This document shows positions 48,338 through 61,097 of a DNA stretch of 64,000 nucleotides, piece after piece. The stretch comes from Myxocyprinus asiaticus (taxonomy: Eukaryota; Chordata; Actinopteri; Cypriniformes; Catostomidae). Every line of letters starts with the position of its first letter. Positions within the stretch are counted from its first letter, which is position 1. The notes under the pieces were generated by a model that worked only from the letters and a program-made list of their open reading frames with translations, was not told the origin of the DNA and searched no databases. Both the position numbers and the translations under genes were made by a program. The stretch covers positions 34,212,001 through 34,276,000 of the forward strand of contig NC_059385.1 of NCBI RefSeq assembly GCF_019703515.2. The letters are read 5' to 3'.

Positions 48338-49913
48338 CAGGTGCATCTCAATAAATTAGAATGTCGTGGAAAAGTTCATTTATTTCAGTAATTCAACTCA
48401 AATTGTGAAACTCGTGTATTAAATAAATTCAATGCACACAGACTGAAGTAGTTTAAGTCTTTGGTTCTTCTAATTGTGATGATTTTGACTCACATTTAAC
48501 AAAAACCCACCAATTCACTATCTCACAAAATTAGAATATGGTGACATGCCAATCAGCTAATCAACTCAAAACACCTGCAAAGGTTTCCTGAGCCTTCAAA
48601 ATGGTCTCTCAGTTTGGTTCACTAGGCTACACAATCATGGGGAAGACTGCTGATCTGATAGTTGTCCAGAAGACAATCATTGACACCCTTCACAAGGAGG
48701 GTAAGCCACAAACATTCATTGCCAAAGAAGCTGGCTGTTCACAGAGTGCTGTATCCAAGCATGTAAACAGAAAGTTGAGTGGAAGGAAAAAGTGTGGAAG
48801 AAAAAGATGCACAACCAACCGAGAGAACCGCAGCCTTATGATTGTCAAGCAAAATCGATTCAAGAATTTGGGTGAACTTCACAAGGAATGGACTGAGGCT
48901 GGGGTCAAGGCATCAAGAGCCACCACACACAGATGTGTCAAGGAATTTGGCTACAGTTGTCGTATTCCTCTTGTTAAGCCACTCCTGAACCACAGACAAT
49001 GTCAGAGGTGTCTTACCTGGGCTAAGGAGAAGAAGAACTGGACTGTTGCCCAGTGGTCCAAAGTCCTCTTCAGATGAGAGCAAGTTTTGTATTTCATTTG
49101 GAAACCAAGGTCCTAGAGTCTGGAGGAAGGGTGGAGAAGCTCATAGCCCAAGTTGCTTGAAGTCCAGTGTTAAGTTTCCACAGTTTGTGATGATTTGGGG
49201 TGCAATGTTATCTGCTGGTGTTGGTCCATTGTGTTATTTGAAAACCAAAGTCACTGCACTTGTTTACCAAGAAATTTTGAAGCACTTCATGCTTCCTTCT
49301 GCTGACCAGCTTTTTAAAGATGCTGATTTCATTTTCCAGCAGGATTTGGCACCTGCACACACTGCCAAAAGCACCAAAAGTTGGTTAAATGACCATGGTG
49401 TTGGTGTGCTTGACTGGCCAGCAAACTCACCAGACCTGAACCCCATAGAGAATCTATGGGGTATAGTCAAGAGGAAAATGAGAAACAAGAGACCAAAAAA
49501 TGCAGATGAGCTGAAGGCCACTGTCAAAGAAACCTGGGCTTCCATACCACCTCAGCAGTGCCACAAACTGATCACCTCCATGCCACGCCGAATTGAGGCA
49601 GTAATTAAAGCAAAAGGAGCCCCTACCAAGTATTGAATACATATACAGTAAATGAACATACTTTCCAGAAGGCCAACAATTCACTAAAAAAAATTTTTTA
49701 TTGGTCTTATGATGTATTCTAATTTTGAGATAGTGAATTGGTGGGTTTTTGTTAAATGTGAGCCAAAATCATCATAATTAAAAGAACCAAAGACTTAAAC
49801 TACTTCAGTCTGTGTGCATTGAATTTATTTAATACACGAGTTTCACAATTTGAGTTGAATTACTGAAATAAATGAACTTTTCCACGACATTCTAATTTAT
49901 TGAGATGCACCTG
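48338..49913 (+). mobile_element. Tc1-like element, copy B of the IR/DR family
   Basis: 1576 bp flanked by TA (48336-48337, 49914-49915), same termini and IR/DR layout as 24931-26514 but in the opposite orientation. Confidence 0.95.
48601..49636 (+). pseudogene. Tc1 transposase, one frameshift (copy B)
   Basis: The frame from 48601 (probable start MGKTADLIVVQKTI at 48637) runs through the HTH to KVLF and then breaks just at the first catalytic Asp (cctcttcagatgagagc lacks two bases relative to copy A). The rest is open in the second frame to 49636 ([35 protein letters not shown]). One Arg codon is also missing near 48840. Confidence 0.93.
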
Positions 49914-49915
49914 TA

Positions 49916-51065
49916 AATCAAGTGTTTCATGGCTCTGTTGTGCCATAGGGCTATCTTGGTCACCGGTGCTCTCGCGCAAATTCCTGGCGCGGATTTTAAA
50001 TTGTATTATCTACGCAGTGTTGATATGGCAACAAGTAAACGAATGAAGTTTCGTCTTACCAGCGTGTGTGGAAACGTTTAAACCACGTGTGTGACAACTA
50101 ACCCCGCGTTTGATTTTGAGCTCTTTTCCAGTCGAATCCCATAGAAAAATGCAAACACATGTGTCCACACTCATTATATACATCAACTGAGGTGCGGATG
50201 CAATCTTTGTTTATTAAAACATATAGTTTTATATGGATGGATTAGAACCTTTAACCTCTTATGCAACGTGCCAGTGCGTTTGTTTTCCATTACAATTACA
50301 CGCAGCGCCACAAAGAGCAAAACGTGTGTGTCTAAACTCGAGACGTTTAACAGTTTAAGTTCTTTTTAAACTAGACATCTATCTAGCGCACGTTTTCTTT
50401 GAATCATTTATAAAACGGCGCAGACGGACACTTGAACGCGCTTATTGGGAACGGCCCCTCTGTAAGACTAGAACTCTGTAGAAAAAATTGATCACACTTG
50501 CCTATTTATTTGTTACTGCACATTTTCACTTCAAGCAAATACATTAGGAGTTTTCTAAGTGTAAATTAGGCTGCTGGAGCATTCAGTGTCGGATCAAATT
50601 TTAAAAAGTAACCGTGTAACCTGACGAAACAATTTATTGCAAACAAAATTGAAATCGCAAATATTATTAGAGAGCTTTTTCTTTGAATTAGAGCTCCTTG
50701 GTTCTGGCTTTCGTGCGTGGACGTGTTTTTAAAATGTCAATTGGTATTATTAGTTGACTATCTTATTCATTGTGAAACTGTTTTCTTAATGGAATGAATC
50801 GCACTGAAGGCCTAGACAAGTTTTATTGCATTCTCTGAGACAGAAAATTAGAATAAAAAAAGGGTATTTCAATACCCACAGCTTTCACTTAAATGTTGTT
50901 TTTGTGTGCATTTTTGCTATCTGCATATTCAGTTATTATGCACTAAAATATTTATATGTAATTGCATTTAAAATGTAATTAACACAATTACATGGGTATA
51001 TAATGATGATTTGTGAGTATTCACTGCAAAACAACCCCAAAAAATGCAGAAAATTGCACTGGTTC
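49916..51065. other. Intergenic, no recognised feature
   Basis: No gene or clear repeat recognised; short frames only. Confidence 0.4.
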
Positions 51066-51070
51066 AATAG

Positions 51071-51710
51071 TGTCACGGAGGGGACAAAGGACATAAAAGC
51101 AGAGATGACGGTTCAATGGTTTTATTAACAAAGTTCTCAATGTCAAGATAAGGCGCACCTGGAGCCTGCTGCAGAAGGCTGAAATCCAGCAAGCCGCAAT
51201 GGGCTAGTGAAGGGTGTGTTCGTATGATAAGTGTGCTTTTGTGGAAGTCAGGAACAATCCAAAGAGAATCCGTTGAAGTTGGTGTGTTGTGAAGCAAAGC
51301 CCAGATGATATAGTACCCAAGATGCAGGCAGAGACCGAGGAATCCTCCTCCACATGAACTGCGCACAGAACTGGTGAGGGTGACGGCAAGCAGGAAGGTA
51401 ACCACACCTCTACAGAGGCGCAACCAACAGACACAGGAGCATGCTCCATCTACACGAGAGAGCACGGTTAACATGACAGTTAACCATAAATGGGCAAATA
51501 ACGAGGTGACACAAGGAATAAGTAGGGAGTGCAATCAGAGTGAAGCAGATGGTAACAGGTGAGTAAATCATTGCTGTGATCAGCATCTCCCCGAGATCGA
51601 ATGCTGATCGCGATCGAACGCTGATCGCGCGCTGGCTCCACCTGTGAGATACGAGGGAGAGAGAAAAACAAACAACAGTATGAGCCGGCACAAACGCCGG
51701 AACCATGACA
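51071..51710 (-). mobile_element. Probable solo LTR (640 bp)
   Basis: Ends TGTCACGG...CCATGACA, with TGTCA/TGACA inverted termini. It is flanked by the direct 5-bp duplication AATAG (51066-51070 and 51711-51715). On the minus strand an AATAAA lies about 50 bp from the 3' end, as in a gypsy-type LTR. A 153-codon open frame on that strand (51534-51073) has no recognisable domain. No internal region or second LTR is present. Confidence 0.75.
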
Positions 51711-52639
51711 AATAGTTGTTTGTTTGTAACCAGTTGGTAATTTATGCTTTGAATAATTATTCTATGGGCGAACATGTAGTATTCTAAATTAATTTATGTC
51801 CTCATTTGCCCTACATTAATTTAGAGGCTATTTAAACAGTTGTGCATATGAATGACGAATGCAGACTCAAAGTTAATGTACTTCATTTATTTTGACAGTG
51901 CACAGAGAAAAAAAAATGCAACAGAATTGCAATGAAATTACAAACCTAAATGACTTCTGTGCTCATATTAAAATCTACTTAGACCACTTTAACACCTAAT
52001 GCCATGAATTACATATGTTAATTTAAAGCTGGTTTATGGATAAATACAATTTTTAAATAACTTCATTACAATATAATCTTTATATCTACATAATTTTTTC
52101 AATAAAGAATTCCTCTTTGGGAATAAACGTTTCTCTTTGACCCATGGTCAGAGGATATAAATGGTTGCCACTCCGTGCATAAAATCCTGGACGCACCCCT
52201 GATTTAGCACTACATGTTTCAGCTGCACAAGCATGTGGACTCGATGACTATGAAGTCTTTTCTCCACTCAAGAAAGGCCTGGTGTTTGTACAGTTCTTTG
52301 GGAAATATACTTTTATCGTCACAAATTTAGAATGGTAACCATAATTGTCTCCAAAATATCTCTAAATATTTTTGTAACACCATCATAAATAAATATGGGA
52401 TCTCCTACAGAGAAACAAGCTTTTAGTGGTTTAATGTAGTAACCGTAGTTACTATGGTATTTCAGTGGAAACTATGGTTACCATGGTAAATTATCATGAG
52501 GGTTTGCTACTAAGTTACTATGGACATTTACTACACTGATGTTAGCTGTCAAAAAGAGAAGTATCACAGAAAATAACTGTATTATGCAATAAATAGGAAA
52601 CAAAATACCCAAGATCTGAGAATTGAAAAATAACTCGCA

Positions 52640-52884
52640 ACTCTCATAGTTTGATTTACCACTGGAGTCTTATGGATTACTTTTATGCTGATTTTATTTA
52701 ATTTTTGAAGAGTCAAATTTCTGGTCACATTCACTTATATTGTATGGACCTATATAGCTGAGATATTCTTCTAAAACCCTTTGTTTGTGTTCTGCTGAAG
52801 AAATAAAGTCAGATACATCTGGAATGGCATGAGAGTGAGTAAATGATGAGAGAATTTTCCTATTTGGATGAACTGTTCCTTTAA
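52640..52884. repeat. Right half of the AGTTCACCC MITE
   Basis: gtgttctgctgaagaaa, gagtaaatgatgagagaatt and ggatgaactgttccttta match the right arm of the family. Confidence 0.6.
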
Positions 52885-54271
52885 AAACTAAACGCCAAGT
52901 AATTTTTGACCCACATATGCATTCTAGGGTTGATTCAACATTTAAAACATAAAACAATCCAATATTTCCATTAGAAATATCTCCGGCAAAAGATAGTGAA
53001 ATGATATCGTAATCAGACAAGGTTTTAAGGTAAAGATATTAGATGGGGATTTTAATGAGTAAACTGTAATTCCCTAACCTAAAACTTTAACCAAAACCTA
53101 ACCAATAGTGATCTAAAATAGAGGTGAACAAAACAGACATCCTTACCCTAAGCCAACACTTTAAACTAACCGATAGTGTCCAAAAACAAAATGAGTAATG
53201 AAAAGCACATTTTCTGAAGCAACCACATCCTCTTGTGCCGCTTCTCTCGTCTCATGAGTCCAAAGTCAGGTGAGCTACCCCGCAAGCTAATTACATTGAA
53301 ATAATTGTGTAACTGTAGGTGAGTCTGTAATACAAGTGTTAAAATGTATAGTTTTTCAAATGATGCGTTGAGCAAAATGGTTTTGATATCATAACAGCAG
53401 TGTGTGAGTAATAGTGTGAAAAATAAGAGTTTATAAAGTCCTAATCAGCCATTGTAGTCATAATTTGTGTGAAAGTGAATAAAACGCACAGTTGTTGTAG
53501 GACCTCTAGTGTTAATTTCTCCAGGAAACTGCAGCAAAACGTAGAACGCGGAGTGTACAAGCCAGTTTGCAAAAATGTTGTTATAGTAACATTCATTCTA
53601 TGAGACTAGGTTAAAAAATCCTTACGCCACCCTGTTATGGTGATGTTCGCATCAAGGAGCTCTTCTGTTTGCAAAGCAACAAATAAAAGCACTCGGCTGC
53701 TTATAACGTCTTCAACAACATGGGGGCCCCTGGCGTATCTTAAACTGAAACAGTGAAAATAATGGTCACTGTGGCTGAGATACATAGAATATGAAAGAGC
53801 TATAAATTAAACGCAGCTCGTAGGTATATTATCAAATGTTTTGTTGAATTGTTTTTCTGTTATCACTATCGCTTATCAGCACGGCTTGCATATTTAAAGA
53901 TATTGAGGGAGGGCCGGTTGTCACAGGTACAGCATAATAAATGGACAAAGATATTTATCCACACAGCATTCATGTGATAACTTAATAACTGTTTGATCTT
54001 GAGCTGACATGGAGTGTTAGATAAGTACTGGCAAAACTATGTGCGTATTAACTGCGTTTATATTAACGAACCTCTAGCGATGGTTTAGTTCTTCTGCTCA
54101 AGTTTTTTTCTAAATATGATTTAATGATAGTAATTTTGACATACCAAAAATCATATCAAAGAAGCCAATTATTAAACCGCAAAAGGCTGATATTAAATTA
54201 AATTAATAGCCTACATGTTAGCCTACATGTGTGTGCTTCAGAGTGACCAGGTGGAACACTGTTCTGCGTGC

Positions 54272-54300
54272 TAATAATAATAATAATAATAATAATGATA
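54272..54300. repeat. (TAA)n microsatellite
   Basis: About nine taa units. Confidence 0.85.
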
Positions 54301-54737
54301 ATATAATATGCCATAGGGGATCTGTAATCCCCAAGTTAGCCTGGTGTTACCCAAGGTTATTTTTCTATTTAAACTAACATCTTGTGGAGTTTTGTGTTCT
54401 TCGCCACAGTCACCTTTAGCTTGCTCACTGGGGGCCTACAGAGAAATTTTAAGGCATGACATTCAATTGCATTATTTATTTAAACTGCACCATGAAGACT
54501 TTAAGGCATTACAGAATCACTGTTTTTTACAGCATAATTTCCTGTAAAGCTGCAATGTGTGTTGTGAAAAGCACCATACAAATAAAAATAACTCGACTTG
54601 GAGTCGCGTGACGCCATGCGAGGGTCGGATGTGTGAACGGTGAGCTCTGAGCACTTTGCTAGTTTTTTAATACTTTTTGTGTCATAAACCGGTGAGATTC
54701 GATGCACTCTGATTTTTAACTGTCTTATGAAGACAAT

Positions 54738-55575
54738 ATGTCAAAGAATTAAAAATCCTCGGGCTCTGGAGAAATTAAAAGACACTTACGTGCTCAAGCT
54801 GATACCCCAGACAAGGCCGCAGACCAGGGACTCAGTTTGGACGGTGCGGTGGGAGAAATTCAGCGGCAACTGTCCAGCATGTCTGCAATGCTGGCGAAGG
54901 TCATCGCAGACTTGGAGAATCTTGCTGTAATACGTCGACCGATCACTTCCATAGTGTCGAAATTCACTGAGTTGGTTACAAGAATGTCGGACATCGAAAA
55001 ACGGATCGATTATCTATAGTCATCGGAGAGGGAATTAGCTGCTAATCCGCTAGCAACCAAGACAGACTTGCAGCGTGTTTGGGGAAAACTGGAGGATTTG
55101 GAGAATCGTAATCAATGAAACAACATCTGAATTATTGGAATTCCTGAGCATGAGGAAGGCCGAGATATGGTGAAATTCCTAGATGAGCTCTTCCCAAGTC
55201 TGCTCGACATAACAGGCCATAAGATGGAAATCGAGCAAGTTCACAGGGTCCCAGTTCGGAGATCGGCTGAGGGAGACAGACCCCGATCAATTCTGGCCAA
55301 ATTTCTGAGATCATCCGATAAAGATCTCTTGTTATGTGAGGCGAGGAGCAAAGGAAAGCTTTCTTGGAAGAACCACAGCATTTTCTTGTTCCCAGACTTT
55401 GCGAATTCGACAAGAGAAATGTGATCAATTCAAGGAATGCAAGAATCTCTTACATCAACAGAAGGTCGCTTTTGCACTGATGATTCCAGCCAAATTGAGA
55501 ATAGATACTAAGGATGGCCGCAAAATATTTACATGCCCACAGCAAGCATTGTCTTTCATAAACACACTGGAGTGA
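54738..55575 (+). pseudogene. L1 ORF1 (RNA-binding chaperone), stops and frameshifts
   Basis: Starts MSKN followed by a stop. Then SVSK-type coiled-coil sequence (QLSSMSAMLAKVIADLENLA), [46 protein letters not shown] and GRKIFTCPQQALSFINTLE. This is the L1 ORF1p (Transposase_22) layout of coiled coil, RRM-like and C-terminal domains. The core deleted in the 41014-41750 copy is present here. Confidence 0.88.
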
Positions 55576-56352
55576 GTAAGCCATTTGGTGATTTTCATGT
55601 TGCTGCCTAGTGGACCTGTCTCACTGAACATACACTCGACTGCCCAAGGAAACTGGGCGCCGCCTTTGTTTCTTTTTGTGCTGGTTCTGCCTAGCAGCTG
55701 GAGTTTGTTTTGTGTAATATAATTTCTTCGGGAGAGCTTGTGGATAAATCTGCATGTTTTTGGTGCTTATGCCTCCTGTGGCCTGGAGTTTGTTTTTGTG
55801 GAATATCTCTTGCAGGACATTGGAGTGATTGGGTCTTAGTTGCAGTCATGTATCGGCCGAATGGGCTGGCTTACTGAACATTCGTTTGACTGCCCGAAGA
55901 ACTGAACTTTTTATTTAATTATTATTATTATTATTTATTTATTATTTCTTTTTGTTTTTGTGCTGGTTCTGCTAGCGGTTAGAGCTTGTTCTGTGGAGAA
56001 ACACACCTTTGGGACAGTTATGTGGATGAATCTACACGTTTTTTGGTTTATTCTGCTTACTGGCTGGAGTTTGTATAGATTATCTTATGTTGTGTAATTC
56101 TGTTTCACAAAATTTGTATAGAAACACTGGACTTGAGCAATCCGACAGCAAAGTTGTCGTGGGGACTCTCGTAGGTGTACATGGACTGTTTGAGTTTAGA
56201 GGGATGGATGCCGGTTGGCGCTGTCGTGCGCAGGGTTAATGCGTACGTTTTCTTTTTTCTGTTTGTTTGGTTTGGGGTTTGATTGTTACACTAATGTTGG
56301 AATGTGGTCTTTATGATATTGTTTTTGACACACAATCTATTTTTTCTATGTC

Positions 56353-57794
56353 AAATGTTAATATGAGTGGATTATCTCTCTCCACGTGGAATGTGAATGG
56401 GTTGGGGTACCCCATAAAAAGAAGGAAAGTTATTTCTTAAACGTAAGAAATATGATATAGTGTTTCTTCAAGAAATGCATCTTTCCCCGCAGGAAGCTGG
56501 ACAATTTGGGAAGATATGGGGTAGACATGTTTTCTTTAGTGCTGGCTCAAGTAAGAGCAGGGGAGTCATTACATTGATAAAATCTACAATTAAAATGTCT
56601 CAAACAGATTAAAGATAAATTAGCAGATAATTTAGCAGAAATTCAGGGGCAAAGGTTGATTTTGGCTAATATTTACGCACCTAACGTTGATGACCAGGGC
56701 TTTTTTTTACAGATCTTGATGGGATGTTGCAAGCTGCTGGCATCCCTCATGATATAATATTGGGAGGAGACTTTAATCTTTTGATGGACTCAGTCCTTGA
56801 TCATAGTGAAGCAAAAGTGTGAACACTGATGATTCACAGGTTGTGTAAATATCTTGGCCTTACAGATATTTGGAGACTTTTGAACCCATCTGGTAGGGAC
56901 TATAAATTTTTTTCATCAGTCCATAAGATTTGTTCTAGAATAGATTTTTTTAAATATCTAAATCTCTCATTTCATCTGTTGTTGATTGCTCAGTTGGAAA
57001 CATCTTAGTCTCAGATCACGTTAGTCTCAGAGTTTAGAAGTGTTGCCACATACAGAGAAAAATAAATCGTATAGTTGCCACTTTAATCCCTTTTGCAAAA
57101 TCCTAAATTTCAACAAATGTTAAAGGCTGAAATTAATGTTTATATGGAGACCAACTGGTCCTCAGTATCCTCTGTGGGCGTGGCTTGGTAGGCACTTAAG
57201 GCGGTTCTTAGGGGTCAGATCATATGGTATGCATCATTTACCAAAAAGCACAAGAACTCGGAGTTGGAAGGGAATATTAAAAGTGCCGAGGCAGAGCTAA
57301 AGCGCCAAATGTCATCTGATGGCCTCAGAGAATTGACCCAATTGAAATACAGATATAACACTATTTTGTCGCAGAAGGTGGAGTTTTGGCTATTCAGGGC
57401 AAGACAAAGCAGGGAAGCATTTGTCTAGATACTTAAAGCAGAGAGAGTCTTTTTCTACCATTCCCTCAGTGAAATCTGCTGGTGGGGAAATATTTACCTC
57501 GGCCATTGATATTAATAATGCTTTTAAAGAATTTTATCTTGATCTCTATAGTTCCACGTTTCATCTACTGATGAAGATATTAGAAACTTTGTGGAGCTAT
57601 TAGAACTCCCTAAACTGACAACTGAGCAAAAAAATTCTCTTGATTCTGATATAACCTTGGAGGAGCTTGACGAGGTAATTAAGGCCTTGCCTACAGGCAA
57701 GGCTCCGGGGCCAGATGGCTTTGCCACTGAATTTTTTTAGATCTTATGCTACAGAATTGGCTCCACTTTTGCTAGAAGTTTATACAGAATATTT
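56353..57794 (+). pseudogene. L1 ORF2, 5' part, decayed
   Basis: Endonuclease motifs [49 protein letters not shown] and then the RT start [19 protein letters not shown]. Stops and frameshifts throughout. Confidence 0.88.
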
Positions 57795-57846
57795 TTTTTT
57801 TGTTGTAATTAAAAAAATGTTATTGATTCAAAGAAAATAACACAAC
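57795..57846 (-). mobile_element. 3' end of a minus-strand L1, part 1
   Basis: A poly-T followed by tgttattgattcaaagaaaa and acacaac matches the L1 3' terminus at 36089. It is interrupted by the DIRS element and continues at 62653. Confidence 0.8.
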
Positions 57847-57905
57847 AGAGAAAAACGTCCTGGTTACTTGCATTACCTCCATTCCCTGATGGAGGGAATG
57901 AGACA

Positions 57906-58060
57906 TTGTGTCGATGTAGTGACACTAGGGGTCACTCTTGGGAGCCCGAGACATCTCTGGTCTTTGATAAAAGGCCAATGAAAATTGGCGAGTGGTATTT
58001 ACATGCCACTCCCCCGGACATACAGGTATAAAAGGAGCTGGTATGCAACCACTCATTCAG
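57906..58060. repeat. DIRS inverted terminal repeat, left
   Basis: ttgtgtcgatgtagtgacac to gcaaccactcattcag, inverted at 62466-62620. Contains TATAAAAGG at about 58027. Confidence 0.92.
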
Positions 58061-58140
58061 GTTTTATGCTGAGGAGCCAAGACAAGGTCCGGCCTTTTCA
58101 GCGGGTAGTTCAGCGTTGTGGCAGGAGGGACACAACTTCT

Positions 58141-58240
58141 CATTCCCTCCATCAGGGAACGGAGGTTATGCAAGTAACCAGGATGTTCCCTATCTCTCAC
58201 TCACTCGACGTTGTGTCGATGTAGTGACACTAGGGATCCC
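58141..58240. repeat. DIRS internal complementary region
   Basis: cattccctccatcagggaac to caagtaaccaggatgtt is the complement of the outer left end (57862-57910). It is followed directly by ccctatctctcactcactcg, matching the outer right end in reverse complement. Confidence 0.88.
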
Positions 58241-58371
58241 TATACGAAATGCCACAACTGGCTGAACTGTGTTACGTGAACTGGCGGTGTGTGACGGGCA
58301 GACCACTGTGTGCCTCATAGCCAGCACACCAGGTCGACACGTAACCTCCCCCAACATAGTTATGAGTGTCG

Positions 58372-58681
58372 AACGGCCCTTTGGGGACAAGTCGACCACC
58401 CAAAAGATTGAAACAGGCCAACCCAGTCGTGGCCTCTTTTCCCCTTCTTTGTTTCCACTCCCAGCGCTCGCAGGTTCACCACCTGATCCCTAAAAGGGGT
58501 CGTGGGAACCTTGGGCACATAGCCCAGTTGGGGTCAAACGGCCCTTTGGGGACAAGTCGACTACCCAAAAGGTCGTGGCCTCTTTTCCCCTTCTTTGTTT
58601 CCACTCCCAGTGCTCGCAGATTCACCACCTGATCCCTAAAAGGGGTCGTGGGAACCTTGGGCACATAGCCCAGTCGGGGTC
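58372..58681. repeat. Tandem duplication inside the recombinase region
   Basis: Two units starting aacggccctttggggacaag at 58372 and 58537, the second shorter by about 20 bp. Both encode, on the minus strand, the segment around VPTTPFRDQVVN. Confidence 0.9.
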
Positions 58682-58689
58682 TCAGGATC

Positions 58690-59250
58690 ATGTGAGAGTA
58701 GCTGACAGAGAACGCTTGCAGTTCTCCTACCCTCTTGATGGAAGTGAGCGCAGTCAGGTGGGCAATCTTCAAGGAGAGTGCCTTAAGCTCAGCTGACTCC
58801 AAAGGCTCAAAGGGGGCTCTCTGTAGACCCTGAAGAACTATAGAGAGGTCCCATGAGGGAACGAGGTGCGGTCTGGAGGGATTCAGCCTCCTGGCGTCTC
58901 TCAGGAACCTGATGATCAGGTCGTGCTTCCCTAAGGACTTACCATCGACTGCGTCGTGGTGTGCTGCTTATTGCGGCAATGAACACCTTCAAGGTGGAAG
59001 GGGACAGCCGCCCTTCCAACCTCTCCTGCAGGAAGGAAAGCACTGATCCGACTGTGCATCTCTGGGGTCTTCCCGTCGGGAAGAACGCCACTTTAAGGCA
59101 TACAGGCACCTCGTAGAGGGGTCACTAGTCTGAGTGATCGTGTCTACCACCGCGGGTGGTAGACTGCTTAGGTCTTCCACGTCCCATCCAGGGGCCAGAT
59201 ATGGAGATTCCAGAGGTCTGGTCGCGGGTGCCAGATGGTGCCCCGTCCCT
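58690..59250 (-). pseudogene. DIRS tyrosine recombinase, damaged
   Basis: The minus strand shows LYALKW (core-binding region, about 59105), the segments RFLRDARRLNPSRPHLVPSW and LKALSLKIAHLTALTSIKRV, then ILRPRLGYVPKVPTTPFRDQ. This is the phage-type integrase region of DIRS elements. Frame changes near 58800-58990 and the tandem duplication break it; the HxxR...Y end was not found. Confidence 0.8.
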
Positions 59251-59563
59251 GAGAAAGAAGGTCCTTCCTCAGGGGAATTCGCCGGGGGGGCTGTCGCGAG
59301 GTGGGTGAGGTCCGAGAACCACGTCTGGGTGGGCCAGTAGGGTGCTACCAGGACGACCTGCTCCTCGTCCTCCCTGACCTTGCACAGGGTCTGTGCAAGT
59401 AGGCTCACTGGGGGAAATGCATATTTGCGCAGGCCAGGGGGCCAGCTGTGTGTCAGCGCGTCTATGCCGAGGGGGGCCTCGGTCAGGGTGTACCAGAGCG
59501 GGCAGTGGGAGAATTCTTGGGAGGCGAACAGGTGCACCTGTGCTTGTCCGAATCGACTCCAAA

Positions 59564-61097
59564 TCAGCTGGACCACCTGAGGGTGGAGTCTCCACTCTCC
59601 CTTGAGGGTAACCTGCTGTGACAGCGCGTCTGCTGTAGTGTGGAGTTTCCTGGGATGTGAGTGGCTTGCAGCGACTTGAAGTGCTGCTGACTCCAGAGGA
59701 GGAGATGGCGGGCGAGTTGTGACATACAACAAGAGCGCAGAATGCCTTGGCAGTTAATATATGCTACCATTGCCGTGTTGTCTGTCCGAACTAACACGTG
59801 CTTGCCCTGGATCAACGGCCGAAACCTCCGCAGGGCGAGCAGAATTGCCAGTAACTCGAGGCAGTTGATGTGCCAATGCAGTCACGGGCCCGTCCACAAG
59901 CCAGCGGCTCCGTGCCCATTGCAAACAGCACTCCAGCCCGTTTTGGAGGCCTGGAGACCAGTTCTAGGGGAACACCTGCCCATAGAAATGAGAGGTCGGT
60001 CCAAGGGCTGAAAAGACGGTGACAGACCGGCATGATGACCACGCGATGTGTCCTGCGGCACCATGCCCATCTCGGGACTCAAGTCTGAAGCCAGTGCTGA
60101 AGCGGTCTCATATCCATCAACCCGAGCGGGGTGGCCAACGCTGAGGATGCCATATGCCCCAGGAGCCTCTGGCGTGCTGTCAAAGAGACTGAGTCCAACT
60201 CCAAACCGAGGAAAGAGATGCTCTGAACCGGGAGGAGCTTGCTCTTTTCCCAGTTGACCTGAAGCCCTAGTCAGCTGAGGTGTGAGAGCACCAAGTCCCT
60301 GTGTGCACACAACATGTCCCGAGAGTGAGCTAGGATTAGCCAGTCATCGAGATAGTTGAGAATACGAATGCCAACTTCCCTTAACGTGGCAAGGGCTGCC
60401 TCTGCGACCCTCGTGAAGATGTGAGGAAACAAGGACAGGCCGAAAGGGAGGGCCTTGTACTGATACGCCTGACCCTCGAATGCAAACCGCAGGAAGGGTC
60501 TGTGTCAAGGTAGAAGTGGAAGTACGCGTCCTTCAGGTCTACCGCCGCGAACCAATCTTGATGCCGGACGCTCACCAGAATGCGTTTTTGCATCAGCATC
60601 TTGAACGGGAGTCTGTGTAAAGCCCGGTTCAGTACTCGCAGGTTCAAGATTGGCCGCAACCCACCGCCTTTTTTTGGTATGATGAAGTAGGGGCTGTAAA
60701 ACCCCTTCTTCATCTCGGCAGGAGGGACAGGCTCTATCGCACCCTTCCGTAGGAGGGTGGCGATCTCCGCACATGAGGTAGCAGTGTTTTTGTCCTTCAA
60801 GGTGAAGTGGATACCACTGAACCTGTGCGAACGCATGGCGAACTGAATCACGTAGTTGAGTCGGACAGTCTGGACCAGCCATCGCGATAGATTGGAAAGC
60901 GCAAGCCACGCATCCAAGCGCTGCACGAGGGGAACCAAAGGGACAATCTCGTCGGATGTACCGGTGGGTGGGGCAGGCTGCGGCGGAGCCGGTGCAGTCA
61001 CCGCAGGGGGATGCCCTTGGTGATGAGCAGACGGGGTGCGGGATCTTGAGCTGCGCCGGGGCAGGATATGCCGGATAGCCTCCGTCTGCTGCTCCAC
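59564..61097 (-). pseudogene. DIRS reverse transcriptase-RNase H, frameshifted
   Basis: The RT begins with GFYSPYFIIPKKGGGLRPIL, NLRVLNRAL and WFAAVDLKDAYFH (61097-60381). The catalytic box NYLDDWLILAHS is at about 60357-60320. RNase H-like HVLVRTDNTAMVAYIN is at about 59800-59750, and downstream LIWSRFGQAQVHLFASQEFS and VLVAPYWPTQTWF at 59640-59300. Several frame breaks. Confidence 0.9.

Larger units (their letters stand above)
51716..54601. other. Intergenic, mostly unrecognised
   Basis: Contains a half MITE (52640-52884) and a (TAA)n tract (54272-54300). No exon recognised. Confidence 0.4.
54602..57794 (+). mobile_element. L1-type LINE, plus strand, interrupted within ORF2
   Basis: The 5' end (gtcgcgtgacgccatgc) matches the 5' end of the L1 at 36089-41852 (gtcatgtgacaccatgc on its strand), so this is a 5'-complete copy. 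ORF1 and the first part of ORF2 follow. At 57795 the RT sequence stops at the tail of a minus-strand L1. Confidence 0.9.

Noticed and set aside
51073..51534. 153-codon minus-strand frame as a host gene
   Set aside because: It lies wholly inside the putative solo LTR and has no recognisable domain.
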